Shown: positions 1-8,236, numbered from the stretch's first letter. The stretch is DNA of 64,000 nucleotides from Streptomonospora nanhaiensis (GCF_026642255.1 NZ_CP113264.1:5828001-5892000); one strand, 5' to 3'. A program made the numbers and translations. The notes: generated from the letters alone by a model not told the origin.

Positions 1-73
1 CGCGCGGTCCGGCGCCGGTCGCGTCCACGACCGTCCCGTTGCGAAAGACGACAGCGGTGTCCTCCGAAGCCAT
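1..73 (-). CDS. Amidohydrolase family protein, 5' end only
   Basis: Only the first 24 codons lie in the window; the gene runs off the left edge. The start is ATG at 73, with a purine-rich stretch (AGGAGAAGGGTGAAGG) upstream. The peptide reads MASEDTAVVFRNGTVVDATG, which resembles the small N-terminal beta-sandwich of amidohydrolase-superfamily enzymes, where a phrase like 'RNGTVVDGTG' precedes the catalytic barrel. The metal ligands are outside the window, so the substrate cannot be judged. It is divergent from the Lrp/AsnC regulator, a common arrangement for a regulator and its target. Confidence 0.55.
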   Translation of the reverse strand, partial: MASEDTAVVFRNGTVVDATGAGPR

Positions 74-113
74 CGGCGCCACCTTCACCCTTCTCCTCGC
101 CAGATCTCGGACA

Positions 114-136
114 TTGATTCCATAATGCGAAATCAA
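114..136. promoter_or_regulatory. Candidate Lrp/AsnC operator, inverted repeat
   Basis: TTGATT (114-119) and AATCAA (131-136) form an inverted repeat with an 11-base spacer in an AT-rich island between two divergent genes. Position and AT-rich palindromic form suit an Lrp/AsnC-type regulator; the assignment is inference. Confidence 0.4.
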
Positions 137-262
137 CACTCCGGCCATGGTTAACATTCTGGAAATACGCAGCTCAGGGCCGTTTGACGGCTGTGCGAAA
201 ACCTACGCTCGGCCACCCCTAAGATGCCCAGATCGCCGGAAAAGAGTTTTTCGAGGTCGCTG

Positions 263-1288
263 ATGCAGGAATCCACCACACCCAACGAGTTCGACCTGTC
301 GCTGGTCAACGCCCTGCAGATGGCGCCCCGCGCCTCCTGGGCCGAGCTGTCGCCGATCCTGGAGGCGGACCCGACCACGCTCGCGCGCAGGTGGAGGCGG
401 TTGGAGGAGGAGGGGCTGGCGAGGATCGCCGTCTTCCCGCGGCAGCGCGTGATGGCGCGGCGCAACCTGTCCTACGTCGAACTCAGCTGCCGCAACGGCA
501 CCGTCGAGCGGGTGGCCGCCGCCCTGGCGCAGGACCGGGACACCCTCAGCATCCAGTTCGTGGCCGGGTCGCACCAGCTGATGCTCACCGTGGTCCCCGG
601 CGCGGGACTGGCCGACTACCTGCTCAACTGGGTCGGCGGGTTCCCCGACGTGGTGTCCTACCGGGTGCACGTCGTGACGGAGGTGCCCCGGGAGGCCTAC
701 CTGTGGCAGGTCCGCGCCCTGTCCCCGCACCAGCGGCGCCGGCTGCGGGCCCTCTCCCCCGTGCGGGGACCCCGGCCGGGCGACGAGCGCGTCACACCCC
801 TCGACCAGCGGATCATCGACCTCCTGTGCGTCGACGCGCGCCTCGGGTACCAGCACATCGCCGAACGCCTCGACATCGCGCCCACGACCGCCGCGCGGCG
901 CGTCAACCGGCTCCTGCGCCAGGCGCTCGTCGGGCTGCGCTGCGACATCTCCCGCGCCCGCATGGGCTGGCACGCGGCCGCCACCCTCTGGGGAACCGTC
1001 GACCCCCGCGTCCTGGAGGGCGCCAGCGACCTGGGCGAGCGCATCCCCGAAGTACGCCTGTGCACCACCATCGCCGGGCCCGAGAACACCCTCTTCATCC
1101 TGTGGCTGCGCAACGCCCCCGACCTGACCCGGGTGGAGCGCCAGCTCCTGGAGGAGCTGCCCGGCCTGCGCATCGCGGACCGGCGGATGACCCTGCGCAC
1201 CTTCAAGTTCATGGGCGGGGTGATGGACGCCGAGCAGCGCTTCACCCGATCGGTCCCCGTCCAGCTGCTCCCGGCCGGGACCCCCTGA
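263..1288 (+). CDS. Lrp/AsnC family transcriptional regulator with two HTH modules
   Basis: A 341-residue cytoplasmic regulator, about twice the usual 150-residue Lrp/AsnC length. Two winged-HTH segments are visible: one near the N-terminus (ASWAELSPILEADPTTLARR) and one near the middle (GYQHIAERLDIAPTTAARRV). Each is followed by a sheet-rich segment like the ligand-sensing RAM/AsnC_trans domain. ATG 263 is preferred because GAGGT sits 5 bases upstream; an in-frame ATG at 224 has no ribosome-binding site. Double Lrp-like regulators of this layout are common in actinobacteria and usually control an adjacent divergent gene, here the amidohydrolase. The effector is unknown. The gene converges with the beta-lactamase gene. 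Confidence 0.85.
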   Translation: MQESTTPNEFDLSLVNALQMAPRASWAELSPILEADPTTLARRWRRLEEEGLARIAVFPRQRVMARRNLSYVELSCRNGTVERVAAALAQDRDTLSIQFVAGSHQLMLTVVPGAGLADYLLNWVGGFPDVVSYRVHVVTEVPREAYLWQVRALSPHQRRRLRALSPVRGPRPGDERVTPLDQRIIDLLCVDARLGYQHIAERLDIAPTTAARRVNRLLRQALVGLRCDISRARMGWHAAATLWGTVDPRVLEGASDLGERIPEVRLCTTIAGPENTLFILWLRNAPDLTRVERQLLEELPGLRIADRRMTLRTFKFMGGVMDAEQRFTRSVPVQLLPAGTP

Positions 1289-1303
1289 CGGCGGCGCGCC
1301 CGG

Positions 1304-2272
1304 TCAGTCCCCGGCGGCCCCGCCCGGCAGCGCGCCCAGCTCCACCAGCAGCTCCCGGGCCAGGGGCTCCCGCAGCTCCGCGTTCGCGTCGTCGTCCATC
1401 TCGATGCGCAGGGCGAACGTGTACAGGTCCTCCCCGCGCTCCACCCAGCCGACCCACCAGCCGGGGGCCGGATCGACGTCCACCGCCCAACCGCTCTTGG
1501 CGAAGAGCGCGTGGCCGTCACCCTCCTCCACCAGGGCGATCTCGCGCAGCGCCTCCTGGTGGGCCGCGTCCACCGGCAGCTCCGAACGGGCCAGCGAGGC
1601 CAGGAACTCGGTCTGCTCCACGGCGGAGACCTCCAGCGGACCGTCCAGCCAGAACCGGTCCTCCACGTCCTCGCCGCCGATGTCCCGGTTCCCGTAGTCG
1701 AAGCGGTCCACCCAGGCCGCCATCCGCTCGTGCCCCACCCTGCGGGCCAGCTCCTGGTAGACGGGGAAGTTCGAGGCGGGGAACGCCTCCCTCAGGGACA
1801 TGTCCTGTTCCCATGCCTCGACGGGCTGCGGCCCGCCGCCGTGGGGCAGCACCTCGTCCAGTCCCGACACCGCGCCCGTCTCCAGGCCGATCAGGGTGTT
1901 GGCCAGCTTGAACGTGGACGCGGGCACCGCGCGCTCGTAGGCCGCCTCCGCCCCGACGAGGGTCGACTCCCTGGCACGGGTGTCGTGGAGCACGAACGTG
2001 CCCTCCACGCCGGCCTCGGCGAACACCGACTCCAGGTCCTGGCGCTCCACCGCGGCGACGTCGCCCCGCCGCTCGTGCGCGCTCGCCTCCAGCCGCCCCT
2101 CGGACGGCGCCTCCGGCCCGCCACCGCCGCCCTGCGCGCACCCGCTGCCCGCGGTCAGCCCGAGGACGCACGCCGCGGCCAGCACCGCCGTGCCGTGCAC
2201 GGCCGCCGGCCGCCCCCCTCGGCGCGCCGCCCGCGCCCGTCCGCCCGTCTCCCGGTTCCCGTCGGCTCGCAC
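1304..2272 (-). CDS. Class D (OXA-like) beta-lactamase, probable lipoprotein
   Basis: A secreted 322-residue serine beta-lactamase homologue. An Arg-rich N-terminus and hydrophobic stretch end in a Cys (LTAGSGC), a loose lipobox followed by a Gly-rich linker. The class D motifs appear in order: STFK in VPASTFKLAN (nucleophile Ser, with the Lys that is carbamylated in the family), YGN in DYGNRDIGG, a WLDG segment, and KSG in AKSGW in place of KTG. The usual S-x-V motif reads S-N-F (SNFPVYQE). The C-terminal half follows the OXA-10 pattern (WWVGWVE). GTG start at 2272 has GGGAGG upstream. It could confer beta-lactam resistance or act as a penicillin sensor, but no BlaR/MecR partner is adjacent. 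Altered SxV makes activity uncertain. Confidence 0.85.
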   Translation of the reverse strand: MRADGNRETGGRARAARRGGRPAAVHGTAVLAAACVLGLTAGSGCAQGGGGGPEAPSEGRLEASAHERRGDVAAVERQDLESVFAEAGVEGTFVLHDTRARESTLVGAEAAYERAVPASTFKLANTLIGLETGAVSGLDEVLPHGGGPQPVEAWEQDMSLREAFPASNFPVYQELARRVGHERMAAWVDRFDYGNRDIGGEDVEDRFWLDGPLEVSAVEQTEFLASLARSELPVDAAHQEALREIALVEEGDGHALFAKSGWAVDVDPAPGWWVGWVERGEDLYTFALRIEMDDDANAELREPLARELLVELGALPGGAAGD

Positions 2273-2477
2273 CCGTCATCCCTCCCACGCAGGAAGTCCG
2301 TCCCCGGCTCACGCTAACCCCCGGAGCCCCCCTCCGCGACGGGTTCGGCCCGACTCCCGCGGCCGGGCAGCAGCTCCCCCCGGGGCCGTGCCGCGCCCCG
2401 CCCCCGGCTCCCGCCCCGGCCCGGGCACCTTTGGGGGCCGTGTGCGCCCGCTGCTAGGCTGAACGTGTTGCTGACCC

Positions 2478-2668
2478 CGTACGGGAGAGTGCCCGCGTAG
2501 CCATCTCGGGCCGCCGAAGGAGCAATCCCTCCCCACGACAACCTCTCAGGCACAGCGGACCGTACGGGCGAGACCACTCTGGAAAGCAGGGACCAGCGTC
2601 CCTCGCCGAAGGTGCAAGCCACGCCGAGCGCGCGGCGAAGCTCTCAGGCACAGATGACAGAGGGGGAG
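2478..2668 (+). promoter_or_regulatory. Tandem glycine riboswitch
   Basis: Two consecutive glycine aptamers precede gcvT. The first (about 2478-2562) has GGGAGAGTGCCC, then CCGAAGGAGCAA and CTCTCAGGCACAG. The second (about 2563-2662) has CGGGCGAGACC, then GCCGAAGGTGCAAGCC and CTCTCAGGCACAGATGACAG. These paired blocks are the conserved glycine-binding core of the gcvT-type riboswitch. In this family glycine binding raises expression of glycine-cleavage genes. The second aptamer ends about 50 bases before the preferred gcvT ATG, where a nearby start could allow translational control; the mechanism was not resolved. Confidence 0.95.
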
Positions 2669-2717
2669 GATGGCAACGCCTCTGCACGACACGACGCCCA
2701 TCCTCTCGGGAGTGCCC

Positions 2718-3833
2718 ATGTCCGATCCCGCATCAGCGCCGCGCGCCACCGCGCTCCGCGAGGTCCACGAGAAGGCCGGCGCCACGCTGGTCGACTTCGC
2801 CGGATGGCTCATGCCGCTGCGCTACGGCAGCGAGACCGCCGAGCACAAGGCGGTCCGCGAGGCCGCCGGGCTCTTCGACCTCTCCCACATGGGCGAGATC
2901 CGCCTCACCGGCCCGCAGGCCGCCGAAGCCCTCGACTTCGCCCTGGTCGGCCACCTGTCCCAGGTCAAGGTCGGCCGTGCCCGCTACACCATGATCACCG
3001 ACGCCGGGGGCGGCGTCCTGGACGACCTCATCGTCTACCGGCTGGGCGAGGGGGAGTACCTCGTCGTGGCCAACGCCGCCAACGTGCCCGTGGTCGCCGC
3101 CGCGCTGGCCGAACGCGCCGAGGGCTTCGACGTCGAGGTGGCGGACGAGTCCGCCGACCACGCCCTGATCGCGATCCAGGGGCCGCGCGCGGTCGAGATC
3201 CTCGCGCCGCTCACCGACGCGGACCTGGACGGCATCCGCTACTACGCGGGGTACGAGCACACCGTCGCCGGTCAACCCGTCCTGCTCGCACGCACCGGGT
3301 ACACCGGCGAGGACGGCTTCGAGATCTTCGTCCGGCCCGCCGCGAAGGCCCCCCTGGTCTGGGAAGCCCTGATGGCCGAGGGGGAACGGCACGGGCTCGT
3401 CCCGGCCGGGCTGTCGGCCCGCGACACCCTCCGCATGGAGGCCGGGATGCCGCTGTACGGGCAGGAGCTCACCGCGGAGCTCACCCCCTTCGACGCCGGA
3501 CTGGGCCGCGTGGTCAAGTTCGAGAAGGAGGGCGACTTCGTGGGCCGCGGCGCCCTGGAGGAGGCCTCCCGCACCGCCCGCCCCCGCCGCCTCATCGGCC
3601 TCGTCGCGCGCGGGCGCCGCCCGCTGCGCAAGGGCCAGGACGTCCTCCGCGACGGCGAGACCGTCGGAACCCTCACCAGCGGCGCGCCCTCCCCCACCCT
3701 GGGCCGCCCCATCGCCATGGCCTACGTGGACGGCGACCTCGACACCTCGACCGGCGCGTTCACCGTGGACGTGCGCGGAAGGGGCGAGGACGTCGACGTG
3801 GTCGAGCTGCCGTTCTACAAGCGGCAGCCGTAG
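2718..3833 (+). CDS. gcvT: Aminomethyltransferase (glycine cleavage T protein)
   Basis: A 371-residue T protein. It transfers the methylene of the H-protein aminomethyl group to tetrahydrofolate, releasing ammonia. Family features include VDFAGWLMPLRYGS near the N-terminus, GLFDLSHMGEI, LARTGYTGEDGFEIF mid-protein and LSARDTLRMEAGMPLYGQEL. The ATG at 2718 is preferred: CGGGAG lies 8-9 bases upstream and MSDPASAPRATALREVH fits the usual length. An in-frame ATG at 2670, directly abutting AGGGGGAGG, would add 16 residues. First gene downstream of the glycine riboswitch; gcvH and glyA follow. The P and L proteins are not in this window and must be elsewhere. Confidence 0.95.
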   Translation: MSDPASAPRATALREVHEKAGATLVDFAGWLMPLRYGSETAEHKAVREAAGLFDLSHMGEIRLTGPQAAEALDFALVGHLSQVKVGRARYTMITDAGGGVLDDLIVYRLGEGEYLVVANAANVPVVAAALAERAEGFDVEVADESADHALIAIQGPRAVEILAPLTDADLDGIRYYAGYEHTVAGQPVLLARTGYTGEDGFEIFVRPAAKAPLVWEALMAEGERHGLVPAGLSARDTLRMEAGMPLYGQELTAELTPFDAGLGRVVKFEKEGDFVGRGALEEASRTARPRRLIGLVARGRRPLRKGQDVLRDGETVGTLTSGAPSPTLGRPIAMAYVDGDLDTSTGAFTVDVRGRGEDVDVVELPFYKRQP

Positions 3834-3839
3834 CAGCAG

Positions 3840-3862
3840 GGGCCTTCACACCCCGAAGGCCC
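3840..3862 (+). other. Intercistronic hairpin between gcvT and gcvH
   Basis: GGGCCTTC (3840-3847) pairs with GAAGGCCC (3855-3862) around a 7-base loop, just after the gcvT stop. There is no T-run, so it is more likely an mRNA-stability or attenuation element than a full terminator. Confidence 0.5.
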
Positions 3863-3987
3863 GCGCGCCCCGCGCGGCCGGATCCCCTGACCGGGGACCG
3901 GCACGCACGTGGCGCGACCGGGCGTAGGCCGGGCCGGGCAGCACAGGTGCACGGCAGGAAAATGGAACACCTCCAAGGAGAGTTGAA

Positions 3988-4368
3988 GTGAGCGTTCCCA
4001 CGGAGCTGGGTTACACGGCCAAACACGAGTGGGTCGCGGTCGAGGACGGGATCGCCACCGTCGGGATCACCTCGTTCGCCGCCGAGTCCCTGGGCGACAT
4101 CGTCTTCGTCGAGCTGCCCGAGGTCGGCAGCGAGGTGACCGCCGGTGAGCCGAGCGGCGAGGTGGAGTCCACCAAGTCCGTCAGCGACATCTACTCGCCG
4201 GTCAGCGGCGAGGTCGTCGAGGTCAACGAGTCCCTCGAGGACGCGCCCGAGACGATCAACACCGCCCCCTTCGAGGGCGGCTGGCTGTTCAGGGCCCGGC
4301 TCGCCGAGGAGCCCTCCGGGCTGCTCTCCGCCGAGGAGTACACGAAGCTGACCGAAGGCGAGGAGTAG
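3988..4368 (+). CDS. gcvH: Glycine cleavage system H protein
   Basis: A 126-residue lipoyl carrier that shuttles the aminomethyl group between P, T and L proteins. The lipoylation motif GEVESTKSVSDIYSPV places the modified lysine at about residue 63. The N-terminal GYTAKHEWV and the loop SLGDIVFVELPEVG are family landmarks, and length matches bacterial GcvH. GTG start at 3988 follows AAGGAGA at good spacing. It lies 154 bases after gcvT and ends 7 bases before glyA, so all three should share the riboswitch-controlled transcript. Confidence 0.96.
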   Translation: MSVPTELGYTAKHEWVAVEDGIATVGITSFAAESLGDIVFVELPEVGSEVTAGEPSGEVESTKSVSDIYSPVSGEVVEVNESLEDAPETINTAPFEGGWLFRARLAEEPSGLLSAEEYTKLTEGEE

Positions 4369-4375
4369 GCCCCCG

Positions 4376-5644
4376 ATGGCTACTGACAACACGCTCAACC
4401 AGACACTGGGCGAACTGGACCCCGAGGTGTCGGCCGCGGTCGACGCGGAGCTGGCCCGCCAGCGCGACACCCTGGAGATGATCGCCTCGGAGAACTTCGC
4501 CCCCCAGGCGGTGATCGAGGCGCAGGGCACCGTCCTGACCAACAAGTACGCGGAGGGCTACCCCGGCCGCCGCTACTACGGCGGGTGCGAGCACGTCGAC
4601 GTCGTCGAGCAGCTCGCGATCGACCGCGCCAAGGCGCTGTTCGGCGCCGAGCACGCGAACGTGCAGCCGCACTCGGGCGCGCAGGCCAACACGGCCGTGT
4701 ACTTCGCACTGCTCAAGCCGGGCGACACCATCCTGGGCCTGGACCTGGCCCACGGCGGCCACCTCACCCACGGCATGCGGATCAACTACTCCGGCAAGAT
4801 CCTCAACGCGGTCGCCTACCACGTGCGCGACGAGGACGGCACCGTCGACTACGACGAGGTCCAGGCGCTCGCCAAGGAGCACCAGCCGAAGATGATCGTC
4901 GCCGGCTGGTCGGCGTACCCGCGCCAGCTGGACTTCGCCCGCTTCCGGGAGATCGCGGACTCCGTCGGCGCCCTGCTGATGGTGGACATGGCGCACTTCG
5001 CCGGCCTGGTCGCCGCCGGGCTGCACCCCAACCCGGTGCCGTTCGCCGACGTGGTCACCACCACCACGCACAAGACGCTGGGCGGGCCGCGCGGCGGCAT
5101 GATCCTCGCGAAGTCGGAGTACGGCAAGAAGATCAACTCCGCGGTGTTCCCCGGCATGCAGGGCGGCCCGCTGGAGCACGTGATCGCCGCCAAGGCGGTC
5201 TCGTTCAAGGTCGCCGCGGGCGAGGAGTTCGCCGAGCGCCAGCGCCGCACCGTCAGCGGTGCGCGCCTGCTCGCCGAGCGCCTCACCCGGCCGGACATGG
5301 CCGAGGCCGGCGTCAAGGTCGCCTCCGGGGGCACGGACGTGCACCTGGTCCTGGTCGACCTGGTGGACTCCCGGCTCAACGGCCAGGAGGCCGAGGACCG
5401 CCTGCACGGCATCGGGATCACGGTCAACCGCAACGCGGTGCCCAACGACCCGCGTCCGCCGATGGTCACCTCCGGTCTGCGGATCGGCACCCCGGCCCTG
5501 GCCACCCGCGGGTTCGGCGACGAGGACTTCGCCGAGGTCGCCGACGTCATCGCCGAGGCGCTCAAGCCGGAGTTCGACGCCGACGCCCTGAGCGGCAGGG
5601 TCCGTGCCCTGACCGCCAAGTACCCGCTCTACCCCAACCTGTAG
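4376..5644 (+). CDS. glyA: Serine hydroxymethyltransferase
   Basis: A 422-residue PLP fold-type I enzyme that interconverts glycine plus 5,10-methylene-THF with serine plus THF. The PLP lysine is Lys233 in TTTTHKTLGGPRGG. Other landmarks are IASENF near residue 37, YPGRRYYGGCEHVD near residue 62 and the full usual length. Only 7 bases separate it from gcvH. Next to the glycine-cleavage genes and sdaA, it condenses the one-carbon unit from one glycine with another to give serine. An inverted repeat follows the stop. Confidence 0.97.
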   Translation: MATDNTLNQTLGELDPEVSAAVDAELARQRDTLEMIASENFAPQAVIEAQGTVLTNKYAEGYPGRRYYGGCEHVDVVEQLAIDRAKALFGAEHANVQPHSGAQANTAVYFALLKPGDTILGLDLAHGGHLTHGMRINYSGKILNAVAYHVRDEDGTVDYDEVQALAKEHQPKMIVAGWSAYPRQLDFARFREIADSVGALLMVDMAHFAGLVAAGLHPNPVPFADVVTTTTHKTLGGPRGGMILAKSEYGKKINSAVFPGMQGGPLEHVIAAKAVSFKVAAGEEFAERQRRTVSGARLLAERLTRPDMAEAGVKVASGGTDVHLVLVDLVDSRLNGQEAEDRLHGIGITVNRNAVPNDPRPPMVTSGLRIGTPALATRGFGDEDFAEVADVIAEALKPEFDADALSGRVRALTAKYPLYPNL

Positions 5645-5651
5645 GGCGCCC

Positions 5652-5680
5652 GCCGTGCGGGGCCCCGGGCCCCGCACGGC
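5652..5680 (+). terminator. Strong hairpin after glyA
   Basis: A perfect 13-bp stem: GCCGTGCGGGGCC (5652-5664), loop CCG, GGCCCCGCACGGC (5668-5680). It is GC-rich without a T-run, as is common in actinomycetes. It may partly uncouple sdaA from the riboswitch-led transcript. Confidence 0.65.
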
Positions 5681-5722
5681 ACCCCTGCTCCCCGGGCCCT
5701 GTACTCAACGAGGAGGACAGCC

Positions 5723-7135
5723 ATGGCCATCAGCGCGTTCGACCTGTTCAAGATCGGCATCGGGCCGTCCAGCTCGCACACGGTCGGCCCGATGAAGGCG
5801 GCCCGCACGTTCGCCACCGGGCTGCGCGAGGCGGGCACGGCCGACCGGACCGCCCGTGTCCGGGCCGAGCTGTACGGATCCCTGGCGCTCACCGGCAAGG
5901 GGCACGGCAGCGACACCGCCGTGGTGCTGGGGCTGATGGGCCACACCCCCGAGCACGTGGACGTGGACGGGGTTTCCGAGCTCGTCGAGGGGGTCCGGGA
6001 CGACCGGGGCCTGTACCTGGGCGGCCCGGACGGGCCGCGGGTGGCCTTCGACCCGGCCGTGGACATCGACTTCCGCCGCCGGGAGAGCCTGCCCGACCAT
6101 CCGAACGGGATGCGGTTCGCGGCCCTGGACGCCGACGGGGGCGAACTGGCCTCCAAGGTGTACTACTCGGTGGGCGGCGGCTTCGTCGTGGACGAGCGCG
6201 CCGCCGGAGCCGACCGGATCACACCCGACGCCACCGTCGTCCCGCACCCGTTCGACAGCGCCGAGGAGCTGCTGGCGATCTGCGCGGAGACGGGGAAGTC
6301 GATCAGCGCGGTGATGCTCGACAACGAGCAGGCGTTCGGACGCACCCCCGATCAGATCCGCGAGGAGCTCCTGGTCATCTGGACCGCGATGCGCCAGTGC
6401 GTGCGCCGGGGCGTGATGACCGAGGGCAGCCTCCCCGGCGGCCTGAAGGTGCCGCGCCGGGCGCACCGCCTGTACCGGCAGCTGGGCGGGAACTGCGACG
6501 AGGCGGGCCTGCTGGCGCCGACCGGGGTGGACCCCGACCCGATGCGCGGCAGCGACTGGATCACCCTGTACGCCCTGGCCGTCAACGAGGAGAACGCGGC
6601 GGGCGGCCGTGTGGTGACCGCGCCGACCAACGGCGCCGCGGGCATCGTCCCGGCCGTGCTGCACTACTACCTGCACTTCAGCCCGGGGGCCGGCGACGAG
6701 GGCGTGGTGCGCTTCCTGCTCACGGCCGCCGCGATCGGCATCCTGTTCAAGCAGAACGCGTCGATCTCGGGCGCGGAGGTCGGCTGCCAGGGCGAGGTGG
6801 GATCGGCCTCCTCGATGGCCGCCGCCGGTCTGGCGGAGGTCCTGGGCGGCACCCCGGCCCAGGTGGAGAACGCCGCCGAGATCGCCATGGAGCACAACCT
6901 GGGGCTGACCTGCGACCCGATCGGCGGCCTCGTGCAGGTGCCGTGCATCGAGCGCAACGCCCTCGCCTCCGTGAAGGCGATCAGCGCGACCCGCATGGCG
7001 CTGCGCGGCGACGGCAGCCACTTCGTGTCGCTGGACAAGGTCATCCGCACCATGCGCGACACCGGCCGCGACATGATGGACAAGTACAAGGAGACCTCGC
7101 GCGGCGGCCTCGCCGTCAACGTCATCGAGTGCTGA
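5723..7135 (+). CDS. sdaA: L-serine ammonia-lyase (iron-sulfur type)
   Basis: A 470-residue single-chain L-serine dehydratase that converts serine to pyruvate and ammonia with a [4Fe-4S] cluster. The N-terminal beta domain begins ISAFDLFKIGIGPSSSHTVG, a family signature. The alpha domain carries the cluster cysteines in GCQGEVGSASSM, LTCDPIGG and VPCIERNA. ATG 5723 follows GAGGAGGACAGCC. As last gene after gcvT-gcvH-glyA it would drain serine made from glycine. Its final 115 bp (7021-7135) recur with two changes at 8576-8690, so the present 3' end may have come with an inserted segment. Confidence 0.96.
   Translation: MAISAFDLFKIGIGPSSSHTVGPMKAARTFATGLREAGTADRTARVRAELYGSLALTGKGHGSDTAVVLGLMGHTPEHVDVDGVSELVEGVRDDRGLYLGGPDGPRVAFDPAVDIDFRRRESLPDHPNGMRFAALDADGGELASKVYYSVGGGFVVDERAAGADRITPDATVVPHPFDSAEELLAICAETGKSISAVMLDNEQAFGRTPDQIREELLVIWTAMRQCVRRGVMTEGSLPGGLKVPRRAHRLYRQLGGNCDEAGLLAPTGVDPDPMRGSDWITLYALAVNEENAAGGRVVTAPTNGAAGIVPAVLHYYLHFSPGAGDEGVVRFLLTAAAIGILFKQNASISGAEVGCQGEVGSASSMAAAGLAEVLGGTPAQVENAAEIAMEHNLGLTCDPIGGLVQVPCIERNALASVKAISATRMALRGDGSHFVSLDKVIRTMRDTGRDMMDKYKETSRGGLAVNVIEC
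7021..7135 (+). repeat. Direct repeat copy A: functional 3' end of sdaA
   Basis: 115 bp, from CTTCGTGTCG to the sdaA stop codon, repeated at 8576-8690 with two mismatches (113/115 identical by eye). This copy is in frame with the rest of sdaA. The pair brackets 1,440 bp of unrelated sequence. Confidence 0.93.
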
Positions 7136-7158
7136 TCGGGGCAGCCATCCGTCGCACC

Positions 7159-7177
7159 GGCCCCTGCCCGAGGGGCC
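7159..7177 (+). terminator. Hairpin downstream of sdaA copy A
   Basis: GGCCCCT (7159-7165), loop GCCCG, AGGGGCC (7171-7177): a 7-bp perfect stem 24 bases after the sdaA stop. It is weaker than the 15-bp hairpin after the duplicated end at 8721-8753. Confidence 0.45.
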
Positions 7178-7334
7178 CTTGGCGGCCGCCCTCCCACACG
7201 TTGTCAACAGCATGAAGGTGGGCTTCTTGCGGCAACTCGCAGACAACGGCGCTCGGACAGATCCTGTCCCCTGAAACCCGGTGACCAGGCAAGGAGCGGC
7301 TGAGCGGATGCAGATCCGGCCCATTGATGCGGTG

Positions 7335-7363
7335 TTGACAAAAATCGCGCACCGCAGTGCGCT
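7335..7363 (+). promoter_or_regulatory. Possible promoter of the island
   Basis: A perfect TTGACA (7335-7340) lies inside a relatively AT-rich stretch of the inserted segment. With a 17-base spacer the -10 position reads TGCGCT, which is poor. This is the only candidate I see upstream of the Abi-like gene. Confidence 0.25.
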
Positions 7364-7576
7364 CGGCTCTTTCAGGCGCGCATGTACCGTGGACACCAGT
7401 CGGACAGCGTGATGCCGCGTGAACCAGAGGGGCTGCGCGCACTGCGGCACCCCCGGACACAGCTGTGCCCCGGGTGGCGTGCTGAGCAGAGGCGGCCCGG
7501 GGCTTACGTCCTCGACGATACCACGCAGGACCCGGAACAGACAGCCTCCCCCAGGCCGAGACGGAAGAAGGCCCTG

Positions 7577-8236
7577 TTGAGCGACGACATGCCGGAGTGG
7601 ATGTACACCGTCTACTCACGTCCGCGCCTGGCCCCCTACATCACCGCTTGCGACGGAGACTCCACCAGGGCGGCCCATCTGTACCACTGGAACGTCGCCG
7701 TCTCCGCCGCCTTCTACCGTCCCCTGCACGTCCTCGAACTGGCACTGCGCAACTCCATGCACGACCGGTTGTGCGACCGCTTCGGGCGGGCGGACTGGTG
7801 GCACGCGGCTCCGCTCCACCGCAAGGGCGTGCAGCTCGTCGCCCAGGCGAGGGACACCTGCCTCCGGCGGGGATCCCCCGCGAGCCCGGACGACATCGTC
7901 ACCGAGCTGTCCTTCGGATTCTGGTCCTTCCTGCTGGTCTCCCGGTACGACCGCAGCCTCTGGCGCACGGCCCTGCACAGCGCCTTCCCCTTCTACGGCG
8001 GCCCCCGCGAGGACCTGCGCAGGCAGGTGGACTACCTGCGCACCTTCCGCAACCGGATCATGCACCACGAGCCCATCCACCACCGTCACCTGGAGGCGGA
8101 CCACAGCACGATCTACCGCGTCCTGTCCTGGATCAACCCGGAGGCGGCCGGCGGAATCAGGCACATGGACCAGGTCCCCGAGGTACTCCTGGTCAAGGAG
8201 CAGGAGTGGCGGGGCGTCCTTCCCCCGAGCAACTGA
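7577..8236 (+). CDS. Abi family protein with HEPN-type R-x4-H motif
   Basis: About 219 residues, resembling actinobacterial Abi-like proteins (abortive phage infection, Abi_2/AbiD group). The visible signature is RNRIMHHEPI near the C-terminus, an R-x4-H motif as in HEPN ribonucleases, preceded by LRRQVDYLRTF. Other shared-looking segments are HVLELALRNSMHDRL and LSFGFWSFLL. The start is uncertain: TTG 7577 has GAAGAAGG upstream and gives MSDDMPEWMYTVYS; ATG 7589 is possible, and the frame is open back to ATG 7382, whose extra 65 residues look non-homologous. The gene sits inside the segment bracketed by the sdaA-end repeats and is followed 11 bases later by a decayed methylase-like gene. Likely RNA target is inference. 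Confidence 0.75.
   Translation: MSDDMPEWMYTVYSRPRLAPYITACDGDSTRAAHLYHWNVAVSAAFYRPLHVLELALRNSMHDRLCDRFGRADWWHAAPLHRKGVQLVAQARDTCLRRGSPASPDDIVTELSFGFWSFLLVSRYDRSLWRTALHSAFPFYGGPREDLRRQVDYLRTFRNRIMHHEPIHHRHLEADHSTIYRVLSWINPEAAGGIRHMDQVPEVLLVKEQEWRGVLPPSN

Noticed and set aside
4585..7215. An 876-codon open frame spanning glyA and sdaA
   Set aside because: Shadow of both genes in another frame; composition is Arg/Gly/Pro-rich and both real genes are clearly identified.
7136..7576. A tRNA or integrase in the inserted segment next to sdaA
   Set aside because: No cloverleaf and no catalytic Tyr or Ser recombinase motif could be found.
7382..7576. Translation of the Abi-like gene from ATG 7382
   Set aside because: The added 65 residues look unlike the family and no ribosome site precedes it; TTG 7577 is better placed.
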